The notes beneath the pieces were generated by a model, which saw only the letters and a program-made list of their open reading frames with translations, was not told the DNA's origin and did no database searches. The position numbers and the translations under genes were made by a program. Below, one piece after another: positions 15,757 to 23,983 of a DNA stretch of 64,000 nt (position 1 is its first letter; each line of letters starts with the position of its first letter). This DNA is from Streptomyces fungicidicus (GTDB taxonomy: Bacteria > Actinomycetota > Actinomycetes > Streptomycetales > Streptomycetaceae), in NCBI RefSeq assembly GCF_003665435.1, contig NZ_CP023407.1, positions 4,823,501 through 4,887,500 on the forward strand. Direction: 5' to 3'.

Positions 15757-17529
15757 TCAGTCCTTGATCTCGCAGATCGCCGCGCCGGACGTGACAGACG
15801 CTCCCACCTCAGCGCTCAGACCCTTGATCGTGCCCGACCGGTGCGCGTTGATGGGCTGCTCCATCTTCATGGCCTCCAGGACGACGACCAGGTCGCCCTC
15901 CTTGACCTCCTGCCCCTCCTCCACCGCGAGCTTCACGATGGTGCCCTGCATCGGAGAGGCGAGCGTGTCACCGGAAGCCACCGGACCGGACTTCTTCGCC
16001 GCCCGCCGCTTCGGCTTGGCGCCCGCCGCCAGCCCCGTACGGGCCAGCGACATCCCCAGCGAAGCCGGAAGCGAGACCTCCAGACGCTTGCCGCCGACCT
16101 CGACGACGACCGTCTCCCGGTCCGCCTCGTCCTCGGCGCCCGCGTCCACGGCGGCCGCGAACGGCTTGATCTCGTTGACGAACTCCGTCTCGATCCAGCG
16201 GGTGTGTACCGTGAACGGATCCGCAGAGCCCGTGAGCTCGGGAGCGAACGCCGGGTCCCTCACCACCGCGCGGTGGAACGGAATGGCCGTCGCCATGCCC
16301 TCGACCTGGAACTCGTTCAGCGCACGCGCCGCCCGCTCCAGTGCCTCCTTGCGCGTACGCCCGGTGACGATCAGCTTGGCCAGCAGCGAGTCCCACGCCG
16401 GCCCGATCACCGAGCCGGACTCCACACCCGCGTCCAGCCGCACACCCGGCCCCGACGGCGCGGCGAACGTCGTCACCGTGCCCGGCGCGGGCAGGAAGTT
16501 CCGCCCCGGGTCCTCACCGTTGATGCGGAACTCGAACGAGTGACCGCGCAGCACCGGGTCGCCGTACCCCAGCTCCTCACCGTCCGCGATCCGGAACATC
16601 TCCCGGACGAGGTCGATACCCGCGACCTCCTCGGTCACCGGGTGCTCCACCTGCAGACGCGTGTTGACCTCGAGGAACGAGATCGTGCCGTCGAGGCCCA
16701 CCAGGAACTCGACGGTGCCGGCGCCGACGTAGCCGGCCTCCTTCAGGATGGCCTTCGACGCCGAGTACAGCTCGTCGACCTGCGCCTCGGACAGGAACGG
16801 CGCCGGGGCCTCCTCGACCAGCTTCTGGTGCCGCCGCTGGAGCGAGCAGTCACGCGTGGACACGACGACCACGTTGCCGTACTTGTCGGCCAGGCACTGC
16901 GTCTCCACGTGCCGCGGCTTGTCCAGGTAGCGCTCCACGAAGCACTCCCCGCGACCGAAGGCGGCGACCGCCTCGCGCACCGCGGAGTCGTACAGCTCCG
17001 GCACCTCTTCGAGGGTCCGGGCGACCTTCAGACCACGCCCGCCACCACCGAACGCGGCCTTGATGGCGATCGGCAGCCCGTGCTCCTCGGCGAAGGCGAC
17101 GACCTCCTCCGCGCCGCTCACCGGATCGGGCGTGCCCGCCACCAGCGGAGCGCCCGCGCGCTGCGCGATGTGGCGGGCGGCGACCTTGTCGCCGAGGTCG
17201 CGGATGGCCTGCGGCGGCGGGCCGATCCAGATCAGGTCGGCGTCCAGTACCGCCTGGGCGAACTCGGCGTTCTCGGAGAGGAAGCCGTAGCCCGGGTGGA
17301 TGGCGTCCGCGCCCGACTCCTTCGCGGCCTTCAGCACCTTGTCGATGTCGAGGTAACTGGTGGCCGGAGTGTCACCGCCCAGGGCGAACGCCTCATCCGC
17401 GGCGCGGACATGCAGAGCGTCCCGGTCCGGGTCGGCATAGACGGCAACGCTCGCGATTCCGGCATCCCGGCAGGCCCGGGCAACGCGGACAGCGATTTCG
17501 CCACGGTTGGCGATGAGCACCTTGCGCAC
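15757..17529 (-). CDS. accA2: Acyl-CoA carboxylase biotinylated alpha subunit (AccA2-type)
   Basis: Fused biotin carboxylase and biotin carboxyl carrier protein, 590 aa. It has the N-terminal biotin carboxylase domain (RKVLIANRGEIAVRVARA), the ATP-grasp glycine loop AFGGGGRGLK, EVNTRLQVEHPVTE, and a C-terminal biotinyl domain with the attachment lysine Lys555 in EAMKM. It carboxylates its own biotin with ATP and bicarbonate and serves beta subunits such as PccB in making malonyl- and methylmalonyl-CoA. The GTG start at 17529 follows AAGGAGG. Equivalent to S. coelicolor AccA2 (SCO4921) from memory. The biotin ligase encoded at 21239-22108 would load the cofactor. Confidence 0.94.
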   Translation of the reverse strand: MRKVLIANRGEIAVRVARACRDAGIASVAVYADPDRDALHVRAADEAFALGGDTPATSYLDIDKVLKAAKESGADAIHPGYGFLSENAEFAQAVLDADLIWIGPPPQAIRDLGDKVAARHIAQRAGAPLVAGTPDPVSGAEEVVAFAEEHGLPIAIKAAFGGGGRGLKVARTLEEVPELYDSAVREAVAAFGRGECFVERYLDKPRHVETQCLADKYGNVVVVSTRDCSLQRRHQKLVEEAPAPFLSEAQVDELYSASKAILKEAGYVGAGTVEFLVGLDGTISFLEVNTRLQVEHPVTEEVAGIDLVREMFRIADGEELGYGDPVLRGHSFEFRINGEDPGRNFLPAPGTVTTFAAPSGPGVRLDAGVESGSVIGPAWDSLLAKLIVTGRTRKEALERAARALNEFQVEGMATAIPFHRAVVRDPAFAPELTGSADPFTVHTRWIETEFVNEIKPFAAAVDAGAEDEADRETVVVEVGGKRLEVSLPASLGMSLARTGLAAGAKPKRRAAKKSGPVASGDTLASPMQGTIVKLAVEEGQEVKEGDLVVVLEAMKMEQPINAHRSGTIKGLSAEVGASVTSGAAICEIKD

Positions 17530-17893
17530 GATTGAGGCTCCCTCCTTGAAACAAGCCGAGTTTAGGGACTGCCGACACGGCACATCGACCCGTCCCCCGT
17601 GGTGAGCTTGCCCACACGGAGCGTGATGCGAGGCTTGCTCGACCCGGGAAATCCCTTGTCGCACCTCGGTACGCAGGACTCCTCCCGAAAACCCTAGCCG
17701 TCCCGTGTGGTCAAGGTCTCTGTGAGAGCGTGCTGCGGCCCACTCGGTTTCTTTGTGGAGTCCCTACGAATGGCCCAATGATTCTTTGCCTTCCACGGGA
17801 CCCTTGTCCCGAGGTTTACCCGTTAGTAGCCTTCGCGTCGGCCCGAACATACTCGGGGTAACCACAGTCGTGCTCGAAAGTGGGTGGGGGCCG
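17530..17893. other. Divergent regulatory region between accA2 and a membrane protein gene
   Basis: 364 bp without a credible gene. It must hold the accA2 promoter (minus strand) and that of the membrane protein (plus strand). A small hairpin GGGAC-CCTT-GTCCC lies at 17807-17820. An open frame upstream of 17894 exists in line with the membrane protein but has atypical composition and lacks a ribosome site. I could not fix either promoter with confidence. Confidence 0.4.
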
Positions 17894-18421
17894 GTGGCGC
17901 GCAGACCGGTGGCGTGGGTCGTGTCGCTCGTACTGTTCGCCGAGGCGCTCGGCGTGGCGGCGCTGAACTGGTTCCTGGGCGTCGTCGTCGACCGGCAGAA
18001 CATGTCGCTGGCCGGGCTCGACCCGGACATGATGTCGACGTCCTCGAAGATCGGCGGGGTCGTCTTCGGACTCTACTTCGCCCTGTGCGGCCTGGTGGCC
18101 CTGCTGGTCGCCCTGCGCGACCGGGCGCCCGCCGGCCTCGGCAGGGTGCTGCTGATCAGCGCGGCGGTGGTGCACGCGCTGCTGGGCGCCGTCACCTGGG
18201 GGCTGGTCGGCTGGACGGCGTTCCTCTACATGGTCGTCGTGTTCGGGCTCGTCGTGCTGCTCCTGATGACGTACGACGGCCGTCCGGAGCAGCCTGCCGA
18301 TGCCGCGCCCGGGGTGTCGCCCGGCGTCCCGCCCGGCGCCGCTCCCGGGGGCGGTGGCGCGGGCGGCGGCGCCGGTGGTGACGGTTCCCCGGTCACGCCC
18401 CCGGCGCCCACAACTCCGTGA
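17894..18421 (+). CDS. Four-helix integral membrane protein, unknown function
   Basis: A 175-aa membrane protein. Hydrophobic helices are seen at about residues 7-28 (AWVVSLVLFAEALGVAALNW), 50-70, 85-105 and 108-128, then a Pro/Gly/Ala-rich cytoplasmic tail of about 45 residues. The GTG at 17894 (VARRPVAW) is preceded by GGGTGGGGG; an in-frame GTG at 17870 is an alternative. Its last 29 bp overlap the end of the convergent maf gene, so the tail is coded opposite the Maf C-terminus. No family assigned. Confidence 0.7.
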   Translation: MARRPVAWVVSLVLFAEALGVAALNWFLGVVVDRQNMSLAGLDPDMMSTSSKIGGVVFGLYFALCGLVALLVALRDRAPAGLGRVLLISAAVVHALLGAVTWGLVGWTAFLYMVVVFGLVVLLLMTYDGRPEQPADAAPGVSPGVPPGAAPGGGGAGGGAGGDGSPVTPPAPTTP

Positions 18422-19010
18422 TGCCGACGCCGAGGCCCGAGAGCAGACGCCGGACCAGGGGCAGGCTGATGCCGATGACGTTGCCGTGGTCGCCGTCGAT
18501 GCCGTCGATGAACGGGGCCGAGCGGCCGTCCAGGGTGAAGGCGCCGGCGACGTGCAGCGGTTCGCCCGAGGCGACGTAGGCGGCGACCTCCTCGTCGGTG
18601 GGCTCGCCGAAGCGGACCACCGTGGAGGCGGTGGCGGAGACGTAGCGGCCGCTGAGGGTGTCGTAGACGCAGTGGCCGGTCTGCAGGGTCCCCGCACGGC
18701 CCCGCATGGACTTCCAGCGCGCGGTGGCCTCCTCGGCGTCCGCGGGCTTGCCGAGGGCCTGGCCGTCCAGTTCCAGGACCGAGTCGCAGCCGATCACCAG
18801 GGCGCCCTTGACCTCGGGCTTCGCGGCGACGACGGACGCCTTCGCCTCGGCCAGGGCGAGCGCCAGCTCGGCGGGGGTGGGAGCGGTGACGGCGTCCTCG
18901 TCGACCCCGCTGACGATCACCTCGGGGTCCAGTCCGGCCTGCCGGAGCAGTCCGAGCCGGGCGGGGGACTGGGAGGCGAGCACGAGTCGGCGGCGCGGCT
19001 GATCTGTCAT
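18393..19010 (-). CDS. maf: Maf-like nucleoside triphosphate pyrophosphatase
   Basis: House-cleaning pyrophosphatase of 205 aa acting on non-canonical or modified nucleotides in the cytoplasm. Signature elements are LVLASQSPARLGLLRQAG near the N-terminus, the acidic DEDAV, VIGCDSVLELDG and GKPADAEEA, followed by GDHGNVIGISLPLV. The ATG is at 19010. It is the last gene of the minus-strand run pccB-pccE-mmpB-maf, although a strong hairpin separates pccE from the last two. Its 3' end overlaps the convergent membrane protein gene by 29 bp. Confidence 0.9.
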   Translation of the reverse strand: MTDQPRRRLVLASQSPARLGLLRQAGLDPEVIVSGVDEDAVTAPTPAELALALAEAKASVVAAKPEVKGALVIGCDSVLELDGQALGKPADAEEATARWKSMRGRAGTLQTGHCVYDTLSGRYVSATASTVVRFGEPTDEEVAAYVASGEPLHVAGAFTLDGRSAPFIDGIDGDHGNVIGISLPLVRRLLSGLGVGITELWAPGA

Positions 19011-19076
19011 GCGGTCAGCGTATCGACGTCGCCCGGATGCCTCATCCGATGCCCGGCCGACGCCTCGCCCGGCGCC

Positions 19077-19205
19077 TCACCTCACGCCGATGACGAGCAT
19101 GGCGAACACCATGGCCAGAGCCACCAGAACGCCCAGCCGCCGGAGCATGTCCTGCGTGTCCCGCAGGTCCTCGGGCGGCTCGTTGTCGGGGTCGGACCAC
19201 AGCAT
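19077..19205 (-). CDS. mmpB: 42-aa single-helix membrane protein (MmpB-like)
   Basis: A very short gene of 42 codons starting at the ATG at 19205. The product begins MLWSDPDNEPPEDLRDTQ, continues with DMLRRLG and ends in one hydrophobic helix (LVALAMVFAMLVIGVR). It closely resembles the tiny proteins labelled morphogenic membrane protein MmpB that sit beside pccE in streptomycetes, from memory. The acidic N-terminus would lie in the cytoplasm with the helix at the C-terminus. A 16-bp perfect palindrome lies 34 bp upstream, and maf follows 66 bp downstream. Confidence 0.75.
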   Translation of the reverse strand: MLWSDPDNEPPEDLRDTQDMLRRLGVLVALAMVFAMLVIGVR

Positions 19206-19239
19206 GTCACCAGCGTGGGGCCTGGCAGGTGAAGGTGCC

Positions 19240-19255
19240 TGAGTACGCGTACTCA
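19240..19255. promoter_or_regulatory. 16-bp perfect palindrome TGAGTACGCGTACTCA
   Basis: A perfect palindrome with central CG, 34 bp upstream of the mmpB start and adjacent to the terminator of the pccB-pccE operon. Its position fits an operator over an mmpB-maf promoter. I do not know which regulator binds it. Confidence 0.6.
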
Positions 19256-19256
19256 A

Positions 19257-19300
19257 CTGGGGGCGTGGGGCCGTACCGAGGTACGGCCCCACGCCCCCAG
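19257..19300 (-). terminator. 20-bp perfect hairpin after pccE
   Basis: Arms 19257-19276 and 19281-19300 pair perfectly around the loop CGAG, 12 bp beyond the pccE stop. It should end the pccB-pccE transcript and separate it from mmpB and maf. Confidence 0.8.
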
Positions 19301-19312
19301 GCGAGGGTCTCG

Positions 19313-19522
19313 CTAGGCCGGCCAGTACGTGCGCGACCAGGACACCGGGCCCGGGCGCGGGACGCTGTGCGCGGCGATCCGGGACGGGTCGGACCACGCG
19401 TCACGGGGCGCGGGCGCGCCGGACGGCTCGGCCGACGCCGCCGCGGCGCGCGCCCGGACCACCGCCAGTGCGGCGGCCAGCTCCTCCGGGGTGGGGTTGC
19501 CCCGTACGACCTTGATCGTCAT
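19313..19522 (-). CDS. pccE: Acyl-CoA carboxylase epsilon subunit
   Basis: A small 69-aa protein starting MTIKVVRGNPTPEELAAALAV, the signature of actinobacterial acyl-CoA carboxylase epsilon subunits, with a Ala/Pro-rich middle and the conserved C-terminal WSRTYWPA. Epsilon subunits bind the beta subunit and are needed for full activity of the complex with AccA2. It lies 16 bp after pccB in the same operon. Confidence 0.9.
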   Translation of the reverse strand: MTIKVVRGNPTPEELAAALAVVRARAAAASAEPSGAPAPRDAWSDPSRIAAHSVPRPGPVSWSRTYWPA

Positions 19523-19538
19523 GGTGGCTCCAACGGGC

Positions 19539-21128
19539 CTAGAGGGGGATGTTGCCGTGCTTCTTCGGAGGCAGGGATTCCCGCTTCGTACGCAGCTGAC
19601 GCAGGCCGCGGACGATGTGCCGGCGGGTGTCCGACGGCATGATCACCGCGTCGACGTAACCGCGCTCGGCCGCGACGTACGGGTTGAGCAGGGCGTCCTC
19701 GTACTCCCGCATCAGGCGGGCGCGGGCCTCCTCGGGGTCGTCCGATTCGGCGATGGTGCGGCGGTGCAGGATGTTGACCGCGCCCTGCGCGCCCATCACC
19801 GCGATCTGGGCGGTCGGCCAGGCCAGGTTGAGGTCGGCGCCCAGGTGCTTGGAGCCCATGACGTCGTACGCGCCGCCGAACGCCTTGCGGGTGATGACCG
19901 TGATGAGGGGGACGGTGGCCTCGGCGTAGGCGAAGATCAACTTGGCGCCGCGGCGGATGATGCCGTCGTGCTCCTGGTCCACGCCGGGCAGGAAGCCGGG
20001 GACGTCGACGAAGGTGATGACCGGGATGTTGAAGGCGTCGCAGGTGCGGACGAAGCGGGCCGCCTTCTCGGACGCGGTGATGTCCAGACAGCCGGCGAAC
20101 TGCATCGGCTGGTTGGCGACGATGCCGACGGGGTGCCCCTCGACGCGGCCGTAGCCGGTGAGGATGTTGGGCGCGAACAGGGGCTGCGTCTCGAAGAACT
20201 CGGCGTCGTCGAGGACGTGCTCGATGACGGCGTGCATGTCGTACGGCTGGTTCGCCGAGTCCGGGACGATCGTGTCGAGTTCGCGGTCCTCCTCGGTGAC
20301 CGTGAGGTCCGCCTCCTCGGGGAAGACGGGGGGCTCGGAGAGGTTGTTGGAGGGGAGGTAGGAGAGGAGCTGCTTGACGTACTCGATCGCGTCCTTCTCG
20401 TCGCCGGCCATGTGGTGGGCGACGCCGGAGGCGGTGTTGTGGGTGCGGGCGCCGCCGAGTTCCTCGAAGCCGACGTCCTCGCCGGTGACGGTCTTGATGA
20501 CGTCGGGTCCGGTGATGAACATGTGGGACGTCTGGTCGACCATGATCGTGAAGTCGGTGATCGCGGGGGAGTAGACCGCGCCGCCCGCGCAGGGGCCGAC
20601 GACCAGGCTGATCTGCGGGATCACGCCGGAGGCGTGGGTGTTGCGGCGGAAGATCTCGCCGTACGCGCCGAGGGAGGCCACGCCCTCCTGGATGCGGGCG
20701 CCTCCGGAGTCGTTGATGCCGATGACGGGGCAGCCGGTCTTGAGGGCGAAGTCCATCACCTTGACGATCTTCTGGCCGTAGACCTCGCCGAGGGCTCCGC
20801 CGAAGACGGTGAAATCCTGGGAGAAGACGGCGACCGGGCGGCCGTCGACGGTGCCGTAGCCGGTGACGACGCCGTCGCCGTAGGGGCGGTTGGCGTCGAG
20901 GCCGAAGTTTGTGGAGCGGTGCCGGGCGAACTCGTCCAGTTCGACGAAGGAGCCCTCGTCGAGCAGGAGGTCGATCCGCTCACGTGCCGTCAGCTTGCCC
21001 TTGGCGTGCTGCTTCTCCACGGCGCGTGCGGAGCCGGCGTGCGTCGCCTCTTCGATACGACGCTGGAGATCCGCGAGCTTGCCCGCGGTCGTGTGAATGT
21101 CAGGCTGCTGCTCTTCCGGCTCGGACAT
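19539..21128 (-). CDS. pccB: Propionyl-CoA carboxylase beta subunit
   Basis: Carboxyltransferase beta subunit of 529 aa that moves the carboxyl group from biotin on AccA2 to propionyl-CoA, giving methylmalonyl-CoA. Both crotonase-fold halves are present: GINDSGGARIQEGV and VVGPCAGGAVYSPA in the first, FVDVPGFLPGVDQE and RKAFGGAYDVMGSKH in the second. Asp422 lies in GGAYDVM; this position (Asp in PccB, Ile in AccB) sets substrate preference in S. coelicolor, so propionyl-CoA is expected. Residues and order match SCO4926. Divergent from the biotin ligase gene, with a palindrome in the 110-bp spacer. Confidence 0.96.
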   Translation of the reverse strand: MSEPEEQQPDIHTTAGKLADLQRRIEEATHAGSARAVEKQHAKGKLTARERIDLLLDEGSFVELDEFARHRSTNFGLDANRPYGDGVVTGYGTVDGRPVAVFSQDFTVFGGALGEVYGQKIVKVMDFALKTGCPVIGINDSGGARIQEGVASLGAYGEIFRRNTHASGVIPQISLVVGPCAGGAVYSPAITDFTIMVDQTSHMFITGPDVIKTVTGEDVGFEELGGARTHNTASGVAHHMAGDEKDAIEYVKQLLSYLPSNNLSEPPVFPEEADLTVTEEDRELDTIVPDSANQPYDMHAVIEHVLDDAEFFETQPLFAPNILTGYGRVEGHPVGIVANQPMQFAGCLDITASEKAARFVRTCDAFNIPVITFVDVPGFLPGVDQEHDGIIRRGAKLIFAYAEATVPLITVITRKAFGGAYDVMGSKHLGADLNLAWPTAQIAVMGAQGAVNILHRRTIAESDDPEEARARLMREYEDALLNPYVAAERGYVDAVIMPSDTRRHIVRGLRQLRTKRESLPPKKHGNIPL

Positions 21129-21217
21129 CGGGATGCGGCTCCCTGCCTGCTCAAAAGGGGGGACGGTTACTCATCCGTAGCGTAGTGGGGGGCCTGGGGA
21201 TCGGCAGTGCGGTGTTT

Positions 21218-21234
21218 CCCACACCTAGTGTGGG
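21218..21234. promoter_or_regulatory. Palindrome CCCACAC-CTA-GTGTGGG before birA
   Basis: Perfect 7-bp arms around CTA, ending 4 bp before the birA ATG and in the spacer shared with pccB. It could be a repressor site over the birA start or an mRNA hairpin masking the ribosome site, since no clear Shine-Dalgarno is seen otherwise. Confidence 0.5.
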
Positions 21235-21238
21235 TTGC

Positions 21239-22108
21239 ATGACGCCCCGAGATGCCTCTGAATCCCCTCGCAACCGGTGGTCCGACCTGGACCGGCCGCC
21301 GCTCAACGTGACCGCCCTGCGGCGGGGGCTGGTGCGGGAGGGGTCGTTGTGGCGGGAGGTGGACGTGGTGCAGAGCACCGGGTCGACGAACTCGGACCTG
21401 GTGGCGCGTGCCGGTGGGGGGCGGGAGGTGGCGGAGGGGGTTGTTCTCGTCGCCGAGGAGCAGACCGCCGCCCGGGGGCGTCTTGACCGGCGGTGGACCG
21501 CTCCTGCCCGGTCGGGGCTGTTCTTCTCCGTGCTGCTGCGGCCGGCGGAGGTGCCGGTGGCGCGGTGGGGGTGGCTGCCGCTGCTCACCGGGGTGGCGGT
21601 GGCGACCGGGCTGTCCCGGGCGGCGGGTGTCGACACGGCGCTGAAGTGGCCGAACGATCTGCTGGTCACCGTGGGCGGTGAGGAGCGCAAGGCGGGCGGG
21701 ATCCTGGCCGAGCGGGCCGGTGACGACGGGGTGGTCGTCGGGGTCGGGATCAATGTGAGCCTGCGGGCCGATGAGCTGCCGGTGCCTACGGCGGGGTCGC
21801 TGGCGCTGGCCGGGGCGGTGAGCACGGACCGGGATCCGTTGTTGCGGGGGGTGCTGCGGGCGCTGGAGGACTGGTACGGGCGGTGGCGTGGTGCGGGAGG
21901 CGACGCGGGGGCGTGCGGGCTCCAGGAGACGTACGCGGCGGGGTGCGCGACGCTCGGGCGGGTGGTGCGGGCGGAGTTGCCGGGGGATCGGGAGCTGGTG
22001 GGGGAGGCGGTCGCGGTGGACGGGGACGGGCGGCTGGTGCTGGCCACGGGGGAGGGTGTGCAGGAGCCGGTGGGGGCGGGGGACATCGTTCATCTGCGGG
22101 GGCGGTGA
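21239..22108 (+). CDS. birA: Biotin-[acetyl-CoA carboxylase] ligase
   Basis: Monofunctional biotin protein ligase, 289 aa. It uses ATP to form biotinyl-AMP and loads biotin on the carrier lysine, here most likely AccA2 Lys555. Motifs: QSTGSTNSD, the biotinyl-AMP loop AARGRLDRRW, LKWPNDLLV, ERKAGGILAE and VVGVGINVSL. There is no N-terminal winged helix, so it is not a BirA-type repressor. The ATG at 21239 has only weak ribosome-site sequence because the palindrome occupies that position. Divergent from pccB, a functional link. Confidence 0.93.
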   Translation: MTPRDASESPRNRWSDLDRPPLNVTALRRGLVREGSLWREVDVVQSTGSTNSDLVARAGGGREVAEGVVLVAEEQTAARGRLDRRWTAPARSGLFFSVLLRPAEVPVARWGWLPLLTGVAVATGLSRAAGVDTALKWPNDLLVTVGGEERKAGGILAERAGDDGVVVGVGINVSLRADELPVPTAGSLALAGAVSTDRDPLLRGVLRALEDWYGRWRGAGGDAGACGLQETYAAGCATLGRVVRAELPGDRELVGEAVAVDGDGRLVLATGEGVQEPVGAGDIVHLRGR

Positions 22109-22123
22109 TGTGCGCCTGATGGT

Positions 22124-22256
22124 GGTGGGTGGGGCGGGGCCGGGTCGGGGGTGGCCGTCCTCGGACTGGCGCGACTGTGCCCGCTGGAATGCGTCGGGGG
22201 CGCGGACGCGCCAGCCACTGCGGGCGGCCACCCCCGCCCCGTCCCCTCCACGCCGT
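22124..22256 (+). repeat. Dispersed intergenic repeat, module A, copy 2
   Basis: 133 bp, the same length as copy 1 at 10605-10737, with only scattered differences concentrated in the middle (where copy 1 reads CCAAGCTGCC). It starts 16 bp after the birA stop. The 768-bp gap between birA and the adenylate cyclase gene contains no credible gene. Confidence 0.86.
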
Positions 22257-22512
22257 CAGCGGCCATCCGCCACACACGGCCGCCAGCACCTCAGCTTCCG
22301 CCCTCCACGGCCAGCACATCCGCTTCCGCCTTCCGCGGCCAGCACATCCGCTTCCGCCTTCCGCGGGCAGCCGCCGCCCCGCCGCCCTGCGCGGGCAGCA
22401 TCACCGCTTCCGCGCTCCGCGGGCAGCCGCCGCTCCGCCCTGCCGCGCTCCGCGGGCAGCCGCCACTCCGCCCCGCCCCGCCCCGCTCCGCGGGCAGCCG
22501 CGCCGCCGCTCT

Positions 22513-22581
22513 CCGCGGGCAGTCGTGCCGCTGGGGCGGCACGGGTGGGCGCGACGGCACCCCGTGGGCGCCGGGCTGCGC
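22513..22581 (+). repeat. Dispersed intergenic repeat, module B, copy 2
   Basis: Matches module B copy 1 almost base for base from CCGCGGGCAGTCGTGCCG to GCCGGGCTGCGC. Between modules A and B (22257-22512) are about eight degenerate units of 25-37 bp sharing GCGGGCAGCCG or the variant GCGGCCAGCAC. Confidence 0.85.
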
Positions 22582-22703
22582 AATCTCCCCCCGGCCCACA
22601 CCCGCGAGGGGCGCCGGGCTGCGCGAACCCGCCCCCGGCCCGCACCCGCGAGGGGCGCCGGGCTGCGCGAACCCGCCCCCGGACCGCACCCACGAGGGGC
22701 GCC
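22573..22703. repeat. 44-bp tandem repeat, three units
   Basis: Units at 22573-22615 (43 bp), 22616-22659 and 22660-22703 (44 bp each) start with GGGCTGCGC and end with CGAGGGGCGCC. It extends the end of module B copy 2 and is absent from copies 1, 3 and 4, so it is a local expansion. Confidence 0.88.
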
Positions 22704-22876
22704 CGTGCGGCGCAGGGCACCGGGTTGCACGCACCCCCCGCCGGGCGGAACGTGGCCCCGGGTGGGACACCTCGCGCACCCCACCCCCGGCCCAACCTGA
22801 CCAAGTGAGCTGGCGCACACCTGCCGTAGAGTTGAGCCCGGTCGATACCTGGCCATGGCAGATCGGAAGGGCACGC

Positions 22877-23983
22877 GTGACCGTCGACGACTCGGGTTCC
22901 ACGGACGCGCAGGGCGCCGGCGAGGATCCGCTTGCCCTGCGCCTCGAACAGCTCATCCTGGGCGCCGAGCGCCGTTACACACCGTTCCAGGCCGCGCGCA
23001 GCGCCGGCGTCACCATGGAACTCGCCACCCGTTTCTGGCGGGCGATGGGTTTCGCCGACGTGGGCCAGGCCAAGGCCCTCACCGAGGCGGACGTACTCGC
23101 ACTGCGCCGCCTCGCCGGTCTGGTGGAGGCGGGGCTGCTCAGCGAGGCCATGGCGGTACAGGTGGCCCGGTCCACCGGACAGACCACCGCACGGCTGGCC
23201 GAGTGGCAGATCGACTCCTTCCTGGAGGGGTTGACCGAGCCGCCCGAGCCGGGCATGACCCGTACCGAGGTGACGTACCCGATCGTCGAACTGCTCCTGC
23301 CCGAGCTGGAGGAGTTCCTCGTGTACGTCTGGCGGCGCCAGCTCGCCGCCTCGGCCGGGCGGGTCGTGCAGGGCGCCGATGACGAGGAGATGGTCGACCG
23401 GCGGCTGGCCGTCGCCTTCGCGGACCTCGTGGGCTTCACGCGGCTGACCAGGCGGATGGAGGAGGAGGAACTCGGCGAGCTCGTCGAGGCCTTCGAGACC
23501 ACCGCCGCCGATCTGGTCGCCGCACGGGGTGGACGGCTCATCAAGACGCTGGGCGACGAGGTGCTCTACGCGGCCGACGACGCCGGTACGGCCGCCGAGA
23601 TCGCGATGCTGCTGATCGAGACCATGGCGAACGACGAGACCATGCCGGAGCTGCGAGTGGGCATGGCGTTCGGCACGGTGACCACCCGGATGGGCGATGT
23701 CTTCGGTACGACCGTGAACCTGGCGTCCCGGCTCACCTCCATAGCCCCCCGTGATGCCGTGCTGGTCGACAGCGCGTTCGCCGAGGAGCTGATCCGGAAC
23801 GGGGACGCCCCTGCCTCCGAGTCGGCGGCGGCCGAGGCTGTCGCGGCGGCGGAGAAGGAGGGCGAGGAGCCGCCTGGCTACCGGTTCGCGCTCCAGCCGA
23901 TGTGGCAGCGGCCCGTGCGTGGTCTGGGTGTGGTGGAGCCGTGGCTGCTCAACCGCCGGAACGGGGCTTCCTCCGCCCCTTAG
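22877..23983 (+). CDS. cyaA: Class III adenylate cyclase
   Basis: Soluble adenylate cyclase of 368 aa making cAMP from ATP. The first 185 residues form the helical regulatory region (LRLEQLILGAERRYTPFQAA, LTEADVLALRRLAG). The catalytic domain follows: metal Asp in VAFADLVGFTRLTRR, the second metal Asp in KTLGDEVLYA, and the Asn/Arg pair in TTVNLASRL that stabilises the transition state. It closely matches S. coelicolor Cya (SCO4928), needed for germination and differentiation. The GTG start at 22877 follows GGAAGGG. The upstream gap carries the repeat family. It converges with a Pro-rich gene, sharing 4 bp. Confidence 0.94.
   Translation: MTVDDSGSTDAQGAGEDPLALRLEQLILGAERRYTPFQAARSAGVTMELATRFWRAMGFADVGQAKALTEADVLALRRLAGLVEAGLLSEAMAVQVARSTGQTTARLAEWQIDSFLEGLTEPPEPGMTRTEVTYPIVELLLPELEEFLVYVWRRQLAASAGRVVQGADDEEMVDRRLAVAFADLVGFTRLTRRMEEEELGELVEAFETTAADLVAARGGRLIKTLGDEVLYAADDAGTAAEIAMLLIETMANDETMPELRVGMAFGTVTTRMGDVFGTTVNLASRLTSIAPRDAVLVDSAFAEELIRNGDAPASESAAAEAVAAAEKEGEEPPGYRFALQPMWQRPVRGLGVVEPWLLNRRNGASSAP

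Noticed and set aside
17753..17893. Longer N-terminus for the four-helix membrane protein
   Set aside because: The extension would contain promoter-type, lower-GC sequence, and no ribosome site precedes the upstream starts. The GTG at 17894 begins just before the first membrane helix.
22129..22800. Open frames across the repeat region between birA and the cyclase gene
   Set aside because: All six frames are open because of GC bias. The sequence is made of dispersed and tandem repeats and no frame has a ribosome site or a domain.
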